64,000 nt of DNA, taken from Siphonodentalium dalli. Its lineage: Eukaryota > Mollusca > Scaphopoda > Gadilida > Siphonodentaliidae. The position numbers and the translations under genes are program-made. Shown here piece after piece: positions 13,201 to 28,200 of this stretch. The first letter of the stretch is position 1. Every line of letters begins with the position of its first letter. Location of the stretch: positions 66,985,319-67,049,318 of the forward strand of contig CP136069.1 in the NCBI GenBank assembly GCA_032622095.1, in the 5' to 3' direction. Below the pieces are notes generated by a model that saw nothing but the letters and a program-made list of their open reading frames with translations, did not search any database and was not told the DNA's origin.

Positions 13201-16200
13201 TTATGACAGACAACAAATTCATTAGTGTTAACCCTCATTGCTGTATTATTTCATTTGGTGGCCCATTGTTTGATAGTGCACTGACATGAGTGCCTTATGT
13301 TACCCATTAAGCTGTATCACCTAATCAATTAGCAGATGATCATAAAATAAATTTGATTCTCATGTCACTCCCATCATGATTACAAAATCAATTTGATTTT
13401 TTGAATTAGATTTCCGATTTTGGGGTAAAAAAAACATTGGCTAAAAGTAATTGTTTTTGGCCAAGTTTGCCTATGACAGCGGGAGCCCTGCTAGAGAGCC
13501 CCCGCCTCCCCCCACATCTGCAGATCAAGGCGCTCCAATACTAATATAATAAGACATGATTTACCGTTCTTTATCAGATTCATGATCAGCACAGAAATAA
13601 AATGTCCTCATCTTGGCTTCGGGTGGTTTTAAAGTAAAGCTGTTTTTCCTTCCATTTATATCAGAGCTGTCCACTGTGTACCCATGTAGATGAACAACAC
13701 CTGTCATAAAATAATAATCGATCACATCATAAACGAATCAATCTATTTTATGGCGCATTATATGCCAAATTAATTACAATGCTCAGTTTTCAAAACAACC
13801 ATGAATAGGTGCTATTACGGAGCTATCCTTTCTTCATCAATTGTAATGTTTCAATTATTTTCTTTTTGGGAATGCCTTTTGCACAATGACTATCGTTGTA
13901 AATTGCAGCATGTTCCAATTAGGAGATAAACATACTGTTTCGTTGGATAATTGAGCATGAAAACAGTTTACTAGATAAATAGATAGCTGGATACTTTATT
14001 TACAAAATGCCCAATAAACAGGTCAGGCACATCCTGAATTTCACTATAATTATATATATATAATGGGCGATTCTCCAGGTGTTGTACGGGACATTTATAC
14101 TCTTATATGGCCCCTATTTTATTCAGGAAATTAAACTTGCGATATATAATATACTCTGGCAATGCTGCTAGGCACATATAACAAGCACAATAAAACTTGA
14201 TTGTTCATAGAGATCTAATTTTTTTTAAATAGTAAAAAATATGCGGTGTTGTACGGGACAGAATTTGGGAACTGGTTTTGTGGTCAATGACTTTCAACGA
14301 CATATTCAATCCAATGATGAAGGTACTTGTCAGGATGTGTCCTTTGTGTGCTCAGAAAGTTAACCCTTTTGCAAAGTTGACATAACTATTGTAATGGGGT
14401 TCATTTAATATATAATGGCCATTCTCCAGGTGTTGTACGGGACATTTATACTCTTATATGGCCCCTATTTTATTCAGGAAATTAAACTTGCGATATATAA
14501 TATACTCTGGCAATGCTGCTAGGCACATATAACAAGCACAATAAAACTTGATTGTTCATAGAGATCTAATTTTTTTTAAATAGTAAAAAATATGCGGTGT
14601 TGTACGGGACATAATTTGGGAACTGGTTTTGTGGTCAATGACTTTCAACGACATATTCAATCCAATGATGAAGGTACTTGTCAGGATGTGTCCTTTGTGT
14701 GCTCAGAAAGTTAACCCTTTTGCAAAGTTGACATAACTATTGTAATGGGGTTCATTTACATTCAAGATATTGTTGAAAAATACCTGCGGCGCATAAGATA
14801 GTATGGGTGGCGCGATGGGGTGGTGGGTTGTTTACTTACATACATACGATCATGAGTATGTAGGGGCGCCTGCGGCGCATAAGATACTATGGGTGCCAGG
14901 ATAGGGTGGTGGGTTGTTTACTTACATACATACAATCATGAGTATGTAGGGGCGCATAAGATACTATGGGTGGCGGGATGGGGTGGTGGGTGGGTCACTT
15001 ACATACATACGATCATGAGTATGTAGTGGCGCCTGCAGCGCATAAGACACTATGGGTGGAGGGATGGGGTGGTGGGTGGGTACTTACATACATGCGATCA
15101 TGAGTATGTAGTGGCGCCTGCGGCGCATAAGATACTATGGGTGGCGGGATGGGGTGGTGGGTGGGTACTTACATACATACGATCATGAGTATGTAGTGGC
15201 GCCTGCAGCGCATAAGATACTATGGGTGGCGGGATGGGGTGGTGGGTGGGTACTTACATACATACGATCATGAGTATGTAGTGGCGCCTGCAGCGCATAA
15301 GACACTATGGGTGGAGGGATGGGGTGGTGGGTGGGTACTTACATACATGCGATCATGAGTATGTAGTGGCGCCTGCGGCGCATAAGATACTATGGGTGGC
15401 GGGATGGGGTGGTGGGTAGGTACTTACATACATACGATCATGAGTATGTAGTGGCGCCTGCAGCGCATAAGATACTATGGGTGGCGGGATGGGGTGGTGG
15501 GTGGGTACTTACATACATACGATCATGAGTATGTAGTGGCGCCTGCAGCGCATAAGACACTATGGGTGGAGGGATGGGGTGGTGGGTGGGTACTGGTTTT
15601 GTGGTCAATGACTTTCAACGACATATTCAATCCAATGATGAAGGTGCTTGTCAGGATGTGTCCTTTGTGTGCTCAGAAAGTTAACCCTTTTGAAAAGTTG
15701 ACATAACTATTGTAATGGGGTTCATTTACATTCAAGATATTGTTGAAAAATACTGGTGTTGTACGGGACAACTGGAAAAGTGTTGTACAGGACATAATTT
15801 TCCATCAGAGATTATTATTGTATAATTTAATGAAATGGTTCAAAACTACATATTTTTCACTTAAGTATCATACCCATTGATATTACATACATACGATCAT
15901 GAGTATGTAGGGGTGCCTGCGGCGCATAAGATACTATACGTGGCGGGATGGGGTGGTGGTGGCTGGTGGGTACTTACATACATACGATCATGAGTATGTA
16001 GGGGCACCTGCGGCGCATAAGATAGTATGGGTGGCGCGATGGGGGTGGTGGGTTGTTTACTTACATACATACGATCATGAGTATGTAGGGGCGCCTGCGG
16101 CGCATAAGATTACTATGGGTGCCAGGATGGGGTGGTGGGTTGTTTACTTACATACATACGATCATGAGTATGTAGGGGCGCATAAGATACTATGGGTGGC

Positions 16201-19200
16201 GGGAATCACTTACATACATACGATCATGAGTATGTAGTGGCGCCTGCAGCGCATAAGACACTATGGGTGGAGGGATGGGGTGGTGGGTGGGTACTTACAT
16301 ACATGCGATCATGAGTATGTAGTGGCGCCTGCGGCGCATAAGATACTATGGGTGGCGGGATGGGGTGGTGGGTGGGTCACTTACATACATACGATCATGA
16401 GTAAGTAGTGTCGCCTGCGGCGCATAAGATACTATGGGTGGCGGGATGGGGTGGTGGGTGGGTACTTACATACATACGATCATGAGTATGTAGTGTCGCC
16501 TGCGGCGCATAAGATACTATGGGTGGCGGGATGGGGTGGTGGGTGGGTACTTACATACATGTGATCATGAGTATGTAGTGGCGCCTGCGGCGCATAAGAT
16601 ACTATGGTTGGCGGGATGGGGTGGGTCACTTACATACATACGATCATGAGTATGTAGTGTCGCCTGCGGCGCATAAGATACTATGGGTGGCGGGATGGGG
16701 TGGTGGGTGGGTACTTACATACATACGATCATGAGTATGTAGTGGCGCCTGCAGCGCATAAGACACTATGGGTGGAGGGGATGGGGTGGTGGGTGGGGTA
16801 CTTACATACATGCGATCATGAGTATGTAGTGGCGCCTGCAGCGCATAAGACACTATGGGTGGAGGGATGGGGTGGTGGGTGGGTACTTACATACATGCGA
16901 TCATGAGTATGTAGTGGCGCCTGCGGCGCATAGATACTATGGGGGTGGCGGGATGGGGTGGTGGGTGGGTACTTACATACATACGATCATGAGTATGTAG
17001 TGGCGCCTGCAGCGCATAAGATACTATGGGTGGCGGGATGGGGTGGTGGGTGGGTACTTACATACATACGATCATGAGTATTGTAGTGGCGCCTGCAGCG
17101 CATAAGACACTATGGGTGGAGGGATGGGGTGGTGGGTGGGTACTTACATACATGCGATCATGAGTATGTAGTGGCGCCTGCGGCGCATAAGATACTATGG
17201 GTGGCGGGATGGGGTGGTGGGTGGGTACTTACATACATACGATCATGAGTATGTAGTGGGTGCCTGCAGCGCATAAGGTACTATGGGTGACGGGATGGGG
17301 TGGTGGGTGGGTACTTACATACATACGATCATGAGTATGTAGTGGCGCCTGCAGCGCATAAGATACTATGGGTGGCGGGATGGGGTGGGTGGGTGTGTAC
17401 TTACATACATACGATCATGAGTATGTAGTGGCGCCTGCAGCGCATAAGACACTATGGGTGGAGGGATGGGGTGGTGGGTTTGTTACTTACATACATGCGA
17501 TCATGAGTATGTAGTGGCGCCTGCGGCGCATAAGATACTATGGGTGGCGGGATGGCGGGTGGTGGGTGGGTCACTTACATACATACGATCATGAGTATGT
17601 AGTGGCGCCTGTGACGCATAAGATACTATGCATGGCGAGATGGGGTGGTGGGTGGGGTACTTACATACATACGATCATGATTGTGTAGTGGTGCCTGCAG
17701 CGCATAAGATACTATGGGTGGCGGGATGGGGTGGTGGGTGGGTACTTACATACATACGATCATGGGTATGTAGGGGCGCCTGCGGTGCATAAGATACTAT
17801 GGATGGCGGGATGGGGTGGTGGGTGGGTCACTTACATACATACGATCATGAGTATGTAGTGTCGCCTGTGGCGCATAAGATACTATGGGTGGCGGGATTG
17901 GGTGGTGGGTGGGTACTTACATACATACGATCATGAGTTGTAGTGGTGCCTGCAGCGCATAAGATACTATGGGTGGCGGGATTGGGTGGTGGGTGGGTAC
18001 TTACATACATACGATCATGAGTATGTAGTGGCGCCTGTGACGCATAAGATACTATGCATGGCGAGATGGGGTGGTGGGTGGGTACTTACATACATACGAT
18101 CATGATTGTGTAGTGGTGCCTGCAGCGCATAAGATACTATGGTGGCGGGATGGGGTGGTGGGTGGGTACTTACATACATAACGATCATGGGTATGTAGGG
18201 GCGCCTGCGGTGCATAAGATACTATGGATGGCGGGATGGGGGTGGGTGGGTGGGTCACTTACATACATACGATCATGAGTATGTAGTGTCGCCTGCGGCG
18301 CATAAGATACTATGGGTGGCGGGATTGGGTGGTGGGTGGGTACTTACATACATACGATCATGAGTATGTAGTGGTGCCTGCAGCGCATAAGATACTATGG
18401 GTGGCGGGATTGGGTGGTGGGTGGGTACTTACATACATACGATCATGGGGTATGTAGGGGCGCCTGCGGTGCATAAGATACTATGGATGGCGGGATGGGG
18501 GTGGTGGGTGGGTCACTTACATACATACGATCATGAGTATGTAGTGTCGCCTGTGGCGCATAAGATACTATGGGTGGCGGGATTGGGTGGTGGGATGGTT
18601 CTTACATACATACGATCATGAGTATGTAGTGGTGCCTGCAGCGCATAAGATACTATGGGTGGCGGGATTGGGTGGTGGGTGGGTACTTACATACATACGA
18701 TCATGAGTATGTAGTGGCGCCTGTGACGCATAAGATACTATGCATGGCGAGATGGGGTGGTGGGTGGGTACTTACATACATACGATCATGATTGTGTAGT
18801 GGTGCCTGCAGCGCATAAGATACTATGGGTGGCGGGATGGGGTGGTGGGTGGGTTCTTACATACATACGATCATGGGTATGTAGGGGCGCCTGCGGTGCA
18901 TAAGATACTATGGATGGCGGGATGGGGTGGTGGGTGGGTCACTTACATACATACGATCATGAGTATGTAGTGTCGCCTGCGGCGCATAAGATACTATGGG
19001 TGGCGGGATTGGGTGGTGGGTGGGTACTTACATACATACGATCATGAGTATGTAGTGGTGCCTGCAGCGCATAAGATACTATGGGTGGCGGGATTGGGTG
19101 GTGGGTGGGTACTTACATACATACGATCATGGGTATGTAGGGGCGCCTGCGGTGCATAAGATACTATGGATGCGGGATGGGGTGGTGGGTGGGTCACTTA

Positions 19201-22200
19201 CATACATACGATCATGAGTATGTAGTGTCGCCTGTGGCGCATAAGATACTATGGGTGGCGGGATTGGGTGGTGGGATGGTTCTTACATACATACGATCAT
19301 GAGTATGTAGTGGTGCCTGCAGCGCATAAGATACTATGGGTGGCGGGATTGGGTGGTGGGTGGGTACTTACATACATACGATCATGAGTATGTAGTGGCG
19401 CCTGCGGCGCATAAGATACTATGGGTGGCGGGATGGGGTGGTGGGTGGGTACTTACATACGATCATGATAATGTAGTGGCGCCTGTGACGCATGAGATAC
19501 TATGCATGGCGGGATGGGGTGGTGGGTGGGTACTTACATACATATGATCAGGGGTATGTAGGGGCGCCTGCGGCGATTAAGACACTATGGATGGCGGGAT
19601 TGGGTGGTGGGTGGATACTTACATACATATGATCATGAGTATGTAGTGGGGGTTGCGGCGCAGAAGATACTATGAGTGGCCAGATGGGGTGGTGGGTGGG
19701 TCACTTACATACTTACGATCATGAGTATGTAGGGGCGCCTGCGGCACATAAGATACTATGGATGGCGGGATTGGGTGGTGGGTGGGTACTTACATACGAT
19801 CATGAGTATGTAGTGGCGCCTGCGGCGCATAAGATACTATGGGTGGCGGGATGGGGTGGTGGGTGGGTACTTACATACATACGATCATGAGTATGTAGTG
19901 GCGCCTGCGGCGCATAAGATACTATGGGTGGCGGGATGGGGTGGTGGGTCGGTACTTACATACATACGATCATGAGTATGTAGTGGCGCCTGCGGCGTAT
20001 AAGATACTATGCATGGCAGGATGGGGTAGTAGGTGGGTCACTTACATACATACGATCATGAGTATGTAGTGGCGCCTGCGGCGCATAAGATACTATAAAT
20101 GGCGGGATTGGGTGGTGGGTTGGTACTTACACACATACGATCATTATTGTGTAGTGGTGCCTGCAGCGCATAAGATACTATGGGTGGCGGGATGGAGTGG
20201 TGGGTGGGTACTTACATACATACGATCATGAGTATGTAGTGGCACCTGCGGCGCATAAGATACTATGAGTGGTTTCCGGCGCCGGGGCAGTCACTCGCCC
20301 GCGCGGGAGGTTCGCATCAACGTAGGCGCGCGACCGTTTTCTCTGTGTCGTTTGTCGTCAGCACCGGTGGCAGCGTGACATCTAATGAAACGAGGCGATC
20401 CGAACATGGGTCGCCTTGGTGGGACAATATAAATTTGAGTACTGAGAAAGGACAATGAGTTATGTCTCATTTCTTGCTTGATGGCTTATATACAGAGGCA
20501 TTGAAACTGAAATATGGGTGATCATATGGCAAGTTGGTCTTTCTGGGACAGAAAAATGGTTTAAAAAGTGTTGTACGGGACATTGATAAAGGGCCAAATT
20601 TTGGGATTGAAAAAATGCGTTTATCGGATATATAGTATAATTATTTCATTTCTATTCCATGAAATGTGTTCCCAGGTTACATTTACATAATAACATTGCC
20701 AATCTTAATGTTTAAACAGTGCTTAATATGCAGGGTATACAATACAGGAAAAAGATAGTTATGTTTGGATTTTCACGTAGGAGATATATGTCGATAAAAA
20801 TCACACAAACAATCACATTTCAACCAAAACTATTTGAATGTTGTTAGCCTTATATCAATACCTTAACTAAATGCCAACTGTTTTAGTCTAAAATACCTTT
20901 TCAATTTTCGGATATTTGCCTCTTATCTGGAGAATCGTAAGTCCGATTTTTGTATCAACCCATATTTCCTAGATCATTTTTCAAATTTAATAATTATAAT
21001 AATGTGATACATTGATGGAAAGAGCTCTTAGAGCTCTTTCCATCATTGTATCACATTATTATAATCAATAAATTTGAAAAAGATCAAGGAAATATGGGTT
21101 GATACAAAAATCGGACTTGGCACTGAAAGGGTTAACTAGAATTACAAAACATACTAAACAACTATACCTTGAGCGCTGTTAGAACTGGAAGTCTTGTAGT
21201 AGTACATACATGCGTCCTTGAGCACACAGTATCTCCGGCGCCACGATTTATAGTTAGCGCCTTCCTTCGTGAGGAAACCGTAACAATCAGGCTTCTTGAT
21301 TTCTAGTGCCGGCAGACTAACATTGTGGCTAGAGATGTCGATCCAAGACTCCTTCTACAATAAGACATAAAAGATTCAAAATAAAGGACAAAATAATGTT
21401 CAAGGCTAAATATGAAATAAGTAAATGGTCGCAACATAGAACCAAGACTCTTTCTGGATGATGTACAGGATCGAGAAGAGGTAGAAGTGATGATGCTGTC
21501 ATCCAGTTGTGTGTGGTAACATACGAAATATTCTTGAGTAGAAGTTACAAATCCAGTAGGGTCAAATTTTTAAGTCATGTTCACTGGTGAACAATCAAAA
21601 GGCATATCTCCTAAAATAAAATAAAAGTAAAATGTCCCCCGACGAAAGTGGCAGGTTTGAATGATTTATGGTTGATAAAGGGCATTAAATCAGATATAAA
21701 AAGCACCGTCAATCATGTTATAATATACTCTTGGGTTGTTTTAAATCACATATTTCTATTTAAGAATGAATACATGTTCAGACAAAGATGCATCCCAGGA
21801 TGTACAATTCTCTGTCGAAAAATAGCAATAACTCCGCCAAAATGACTCCGACAGAACACAAAATCGCAGATACGCAGGCTCACATGCTGGTTGACATCTG
21901 TGCCAAGTTTTCAAAAAATTGACCAGAAAATGACAGTATGCAGGCTCAGACAATGTTCCAGATGGATGGACAAGGGTCACTACTATAGTCCAATCAAAGG
22001 CAGGACTGGTTTTTTAACTCATAAACATCACAAAAATGACACCTGGAAAACAATCTAAAAGGTATAACTTCTGAAAAACATTCATGTAAGACTGATTTTC
22101 GAAAGGATCCAAAACAATCATGAGTAAAAAACCATAAACCAAGTTTGGTTAAAATATGTTGGATAATTTTGAGTTTTTATGTTTATGTCATGCATATAAT

Positions 22201-25200
22201 GACACATGTCCACCATCATATTTCAAACCATAGGTTGAGTTTTGTTGCACAACTCAAACTGCTGAAGGACATCTGAATATATATAAGCTGAGTTGTCATG
22301 TGAACAATGTTTGCGCTGCTGTTAGTCAAATCAATGTTTGCGCTGCTGTTAGTCAAATGCAGAAATAATTCTGGAAATTAAAATCTATTTTCATTTGGCA
22401 AATCATTGGCTTCAGCTTCTGTTCAGAGTAAAATAGTGTATTGAGAAACAAAAGTTGAAATCAAGATGATTGAATATCATCCACAACACCTGGCAGCCTA
22501 ACTGTATGTGACAACTTAAGAGATTTTAATTATTCTGGCTTTAAGGCCAAACAAATAAATATTATGTGTTCTCAGGCATCTCCATAGTCATTGAAATTTT
22601 CTTTCAAAAAGCCTTTTCAAACATTTTGTTTCAATATTTTCTGTTAGAAATATTGTATTTGAACAATGAAAATGAACTTGTATTTATTCTGAAGTATGTT
22701 TTCCATATTTTGAAAATTAAAAAAAAATTAAATAGCATCCCTCCCTCATCTCAAAATTGTTATCTAATTGCCTGAAAACACAGATATTTTAATTTAATGG
22801 CCTAAATATACATTTAATGTGTGAGGTACCGGCTTAGTATATGTTCAAAGGTTCAGAATATGAGCATTAAAAATTATCATTTCTTACCAAATGGTCACAT
22901 TACAATCGGATTGGTACAACTCAGGTGCGAACTCACAATCTCCTCATCTATCGACGATGGTACTCATGACCTATATTTTTCTGGAATGGGGACATCCTTA
23001 ACAAGAGTATCACTAGGACATGGCAAAATATGCTTGTGGTAATTCCAACAAAGAGCCAACTCTGGTGAAAATTGGCAATCGGAACTCAAATTTGAACTTG
23101 ACTGTATTTTGGGCCAGTAAACTCACATTCCCATTTCATTCCATTCAGTTCAGACTTACTGAAGTTATCATCCAGAAACGAAAAAAAGCAATCTGACAGA
23201 AGAACGGACGGACATACCAATACCATAATACATCCCGTTTTTTTTAAACGGGGCATACAAAAAGGAAGTCCTTTCACTGAGATCTTTCTGGAATAATATT
23301 TGTTTGTGCATGATGATTGTTAGTATACTAACCCTAGACTTGCTATCTTCCAGTGCTAACCTAACAGCAGATACCCACCTGAAAATAACATGGAGTTGTT
23401 TACTCTTGTGCTCGGGAATGGAGCGATTGTAATTTGTAATTGTAATTGACTGTAATTAATTACTTTCTCTCAAGGAGATGAGAGTAATTTATATTTGGGC
23501 CATTTCTCAATTACAAGTAATTGAAAGTAATAAAGTAAGTAGACATGTAATTCAATTATTTTTTCAATTACATCCAATTACTTTCCAGAATGATTATGAT
23601 TATCATTTAAAGAGGACATAACAATCATTTTTACATTTATTGGTCAGGTTTCATCATGCAGTTAAAGTCATTAGCTTCACTCCCGGTGGGCATATATTTG
23701 ATGTCAGACAGAACTGTGCCCGATATGCCACAAGAAAGGTCATAAAAAACTAGAAAGAAAACCCCAATGTGGCATATTATTAGTGCGGTACTCGCCCTGT
23801 ATTAAATTGTTGAAAACTGCGATCAGAGTAAGAAATCTTCTCAGATACTAACACATTTTCGGAGCGAATCAGCGCGCGGAGTCTCGTGGATATATTCGGA
23901 GGAAATCGGAACCACCCGAATAACGACGATCGGCTGGCACGCACGACTGGGAGAACAGCCAAAACAAAGGCCGGCATGTCGATAACGAAAGTAGATTCAA
24001 CAAAAAGAGAAAAACAAAAACAAAATAATAGAGGGGCCTATCATAGTTTTTGCATTCAAGTTTTCTAAGTAAAATGTCGACAATTATTTGGCAACTAACA
24101 ACGTTTTCACACTCTGTATATATATTTATATATATATGGATTTTTGCAAATTTAGGAGAGAATGAGTACGTATTCACAGTGTGCAAAAGTGATTGACACA
24201 CCTCCGAAATTATCCAGGTTCACCAATAATAAACAAATCTGGGAATTCTGCCTTCTAATCTAACGTCAACATATCTGGCCGAATACAAGGTGAAGTTATC
24301 TGCATGCGAATTATTGACTTCTGTAAATGAAAATTATAAGCAATATTTCAATAATATTTGACATAACAATAGACCAATCGTGCTGAGCTAGATCGATTGG
24401 TCTTCCTGACACTGTTGTAAGAGATTTCTTGAATATTGAAATTTTGTTTTGCTTGAAGATTTGTTCAAATTTATGATGAATATACCAGGAAAAAATTATA
24501 CATTGTCTTTCATTAGTTTCAAAATTGTCTTTCATTAGTTTCAAAATGAATCAGAATAATATTTTTACAAAAAAATGGTTGTAACTTGAAAGAACAATTT
24601 AGAGTAGGCCTACTCCCTTTATCCAAGATTCATGCTGGCTGTGAAAGACCGATGGGATTATTTTAGCACGATCGGTATATTTTAGTCCGATCGGGCTATT
24701 ATTGATTGATCGGTGGTTCACCCAGACCTGTAGGATATGCGCACTATAGGATATAGATAAGGCGTTTTATGTATGGGAGGCCTATTTCACTTGAAAGAAC
24801 AATTTATAGTAGGCCTACTCCCTTTATCCAAGATTCAGGCTGGCTGTGAAAGACTGATCAGTCTATTTTAGCCCGATCGGGCTATTATTGATTGATCGGT
24901 GGTTCACCCAGACCTGTAGGGTATGCGCGCTATAGCATATAGATAAGGCGTTTCATGTATGGGAGGCCTATTTCTCTTGAAAGAACAATTTAGAGTAGGC
25001 CTACTCCCTTTATCCAAGATTCAGGCTGGCTGTGAAAGACTGATCAGTCTATTTTAGTCCGATCGGGCTATTATTGATTGATCGGTGGTTCACCCAGACC
25101 TGTAGGATATGCGCACTATAGTATATAGATAAGGCGTTTCATGTATGGGAGGCCTATTTCTCTTGAAAGAACAATTTAGAGTAGGCCTACTCCCTTTATC

Positions 25201-28200
25201 CAAGATTCAAGCTGGCTGTGAAAGAACGATCGGTCTATTTTAGCCTGATCGGTCTACTTTAGCCCGATCGGGCTGTTATTGATTGATCGGTGGTTCACCC
25301 AGACCTGTAGGATATACGCGCTATAGCATATAGATGCGGCATTTCATGTATGGGATACCCATTTCACATTTATTATTCATTTACAATCAAGCGCAAATAT
25401 TTCGCAAAATAACATCTATCATTTGCGCTTCAGTGTAAATCATTTGCGCAAATAAAAATTAATATGCATTGATATCACCCCCCTGAATTAATTTTAAATG
25501 GCACAGACCCACCATATGAGGGAAGCACCCCCCCCCCCCCCCCCCAGTAACCACAATAACTCTTTTATGACCATGGAAATGGTAGAGATATGTGCAGGAT
25601 ATATCTCTTTTATAAAATATACTAGATCTCCGGGATGGAGACACAAATTCTTGGGGACAGGGATGCTGATAATATGAAAATTGGGGTTTTCCCCAATTTC
25701 AAGTCAATAAGTACACCATATGAGGGAAGCGAGTCCCCCAGTAACCCTGAATTCCATATTTATGGCCATGGAAATGGTATATATCTGTGTAGGAGATGTC
25801 CCTTTAATATAATATACTAGAGCTGCTCCGGGAGTGAGGCACCAATTCTTGGGACACCAGGGACAGAGATGCTGATATATGCATATGGAAATATTTTTTC
25901 TTCAATGTTTCAGTATTATATGGGGCTACTACTATGGGTCCATGATAATATACTATGAGATGGACTCTATCATTCACAATCAGAGGGAAGTAAGGGAGTG
26001 TTAGGTATTTGCGCTTAAGCGCAAATATATTGATAGACATATACTTGCGCTTAAGCGCAAATGATTCATTTTCACATTTTATATTAACTAATTGCATTTA
26101 AGCGTAAATAATTTACGCTTAAGCATAAATCAGTTACGCTTAATGTAATCATTTACGCTTAAGCATAATTGACTTATGCGTTATCATAATACATTGGAAT
26201 TATATTAAGAGCAATAATTTCATCGGCTGTCTTACCTTATATGTATATTTGTATAATCTGATGTATGTTAACTTACTGGCATTAGTAATGTGGTTGCATC
26301 CATTTCAGCTTGAGTATGTGGAGTTCAATGGGAGTGTATATGAATTACGGTTAAGCGCAACTCATTTACGCTTAAGTGGATTTCATTTACACTTAAGCGT
26401 AATTGAAATGAATTATGCTTAAGCAAATACATGTACCTATCTCCAACTGGTTTCCTCAGTCTGAATATCCATCTTAGTATGGGATCTGGGATTCTGGGTG
26501 GAGTCCTCACCTATGTTTGAGTAATGTTTTATGGCCTGAGTTAATTTGAGTTTAGACCAAATCACATGGGAGTCTTTTTTACATTTATTATTTATTTGCA
26601 TACAAATATTTGCGCTTAAGCATAAAGCAATTGCGCTTATACTTAGTGCAAATACACAACACTTCTTTACTTCCATCCAATTCTAACTGTCAATGATTGA
26701 GTCCATCTTATGGTATATTTATTTGGGCCTATATAAACTCAAAAATTGAAGAAAACATAATTCCATATGGATATCTATATCACCATCGCTGTCCCAAACA
26801 AATACGGTCTGTACTAGAATAGTGAATAGCAATATGGCACACATGTAGCATGTAATTAAACAGTTTGAAATACACATGTAAGACAACTCTTTCTGCACGA
26901 GACTGTACCTGCTGTATATCGATCATAAAATCGGTCAACGATCTGCAACGATTACAAATTTCTATAAATAGTAACATTTTCAACTGTTACCGTTGTTCAT
27001 TGCTCGATCATGACCACTTTGATTATAATTCCTTCATAACTCGGTCAATGTTCTTCCGTTGGTGATTTCAGGCAATAATTCCTTTTAAATCCCTCCCATT
27101 CGAATTGACTATACCGCTTGTTTTTCGTTTTATTAAGCTGATGTTACGCTATTCCAGCAAACGGCCTCCCTCCACAGAAGCTATTTTCTGAGAACGAAAG
27201 CCGACTCAATCCCGACCAAGTCGGAAGTGTTCGGGTGTTTCCGCGACTGCACACGACAACTCGTTAGTGTATTTATTTCGCGTTTACAGTGGAATTATTC
27301 GTCCCGATTGAGGGAAAGTAAATAGTTAGTTACGTGGCCGTATAATTAGTACAAACTGATATCTGGTTGGGGCATTTCGTGTATGGGGGTTATTTTATTC
27401 AGTCTTTCCACAGAATATCGCAGGGAACTCAATTGTGAGGTTCAATTTACGTTTCACATCACTTTAAGCACCAAAATATTGGTAAAGGACTGTTTTATGT
27501 GTATTTATTTCATTAAATATTTTGTAAGCTTTCTTACATGCCTTGCAACTAATGCATAATATTTAAAAGTTGAAAGTTGCATTGAGGTAATTGAAATGTC
27601 ATAAATTATATTGTGAAAGTAATTATAATTAATTACTTATTATTATACTCTTATGCGCGATTTCCATTGAAAACGCTGTTAATTAAAAATGGTAATGTCA
27701 CTAGTAAATTATGTCATTTCCCGTGATGTCATTGATGGTTACGTCGCTTACTAATCTAGACTGAATTTTCTATGGTTGATCTTTCTTTACATCGAGACTT
27801 TCATGCATAAATTCTGTGCATTTTATTCATATTTGGTGAACCAAATTGATGCAGAAGTGTAATCAATAGAGTAATCAATTAGTTCCAAGAATTACATTCA
27901 ATAATTCACTCGAGGCGAGATACGTTTGGGTAAGAAACACATGCGCTAAAACGCACATGTTTCTTACCCACGTCTCTAGCCTCTCGTGAATTAGTTAACG
28001 TAATTCTCAGAACCAATTGGTTACTCTCTATGTATTTTGAAATAATTATAACTGTATTTGTAATTGAGAGTTTTAAAAGTAATTGTAACTGTAATTAATT
28101 ACTTCTGATAAGTAATTGACCCATCCCTTGTTCTTACTGAATAATGTAAGCTATAATTACAACAAAGATGTTTATGACTTACTCTTAAACCTTAACAGCG

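Noticed and set aside
14790-20275. Short proteins such as GGYLHTYDHEYVVAPAAHK
   Set aside because: Translations of the 85-bp minisatellite in several frames; period is not a multiple of three and no start or splice context exists.
14790-20275. CRISPR array
   Set aside because: Units are contiguous with no unique spacers; the host is a eukaryote.
25459-25644. 61-codon frame through a poly-C tract
   Set aside because: Depends on reading a homopolymer as poly-Gly; no other support.
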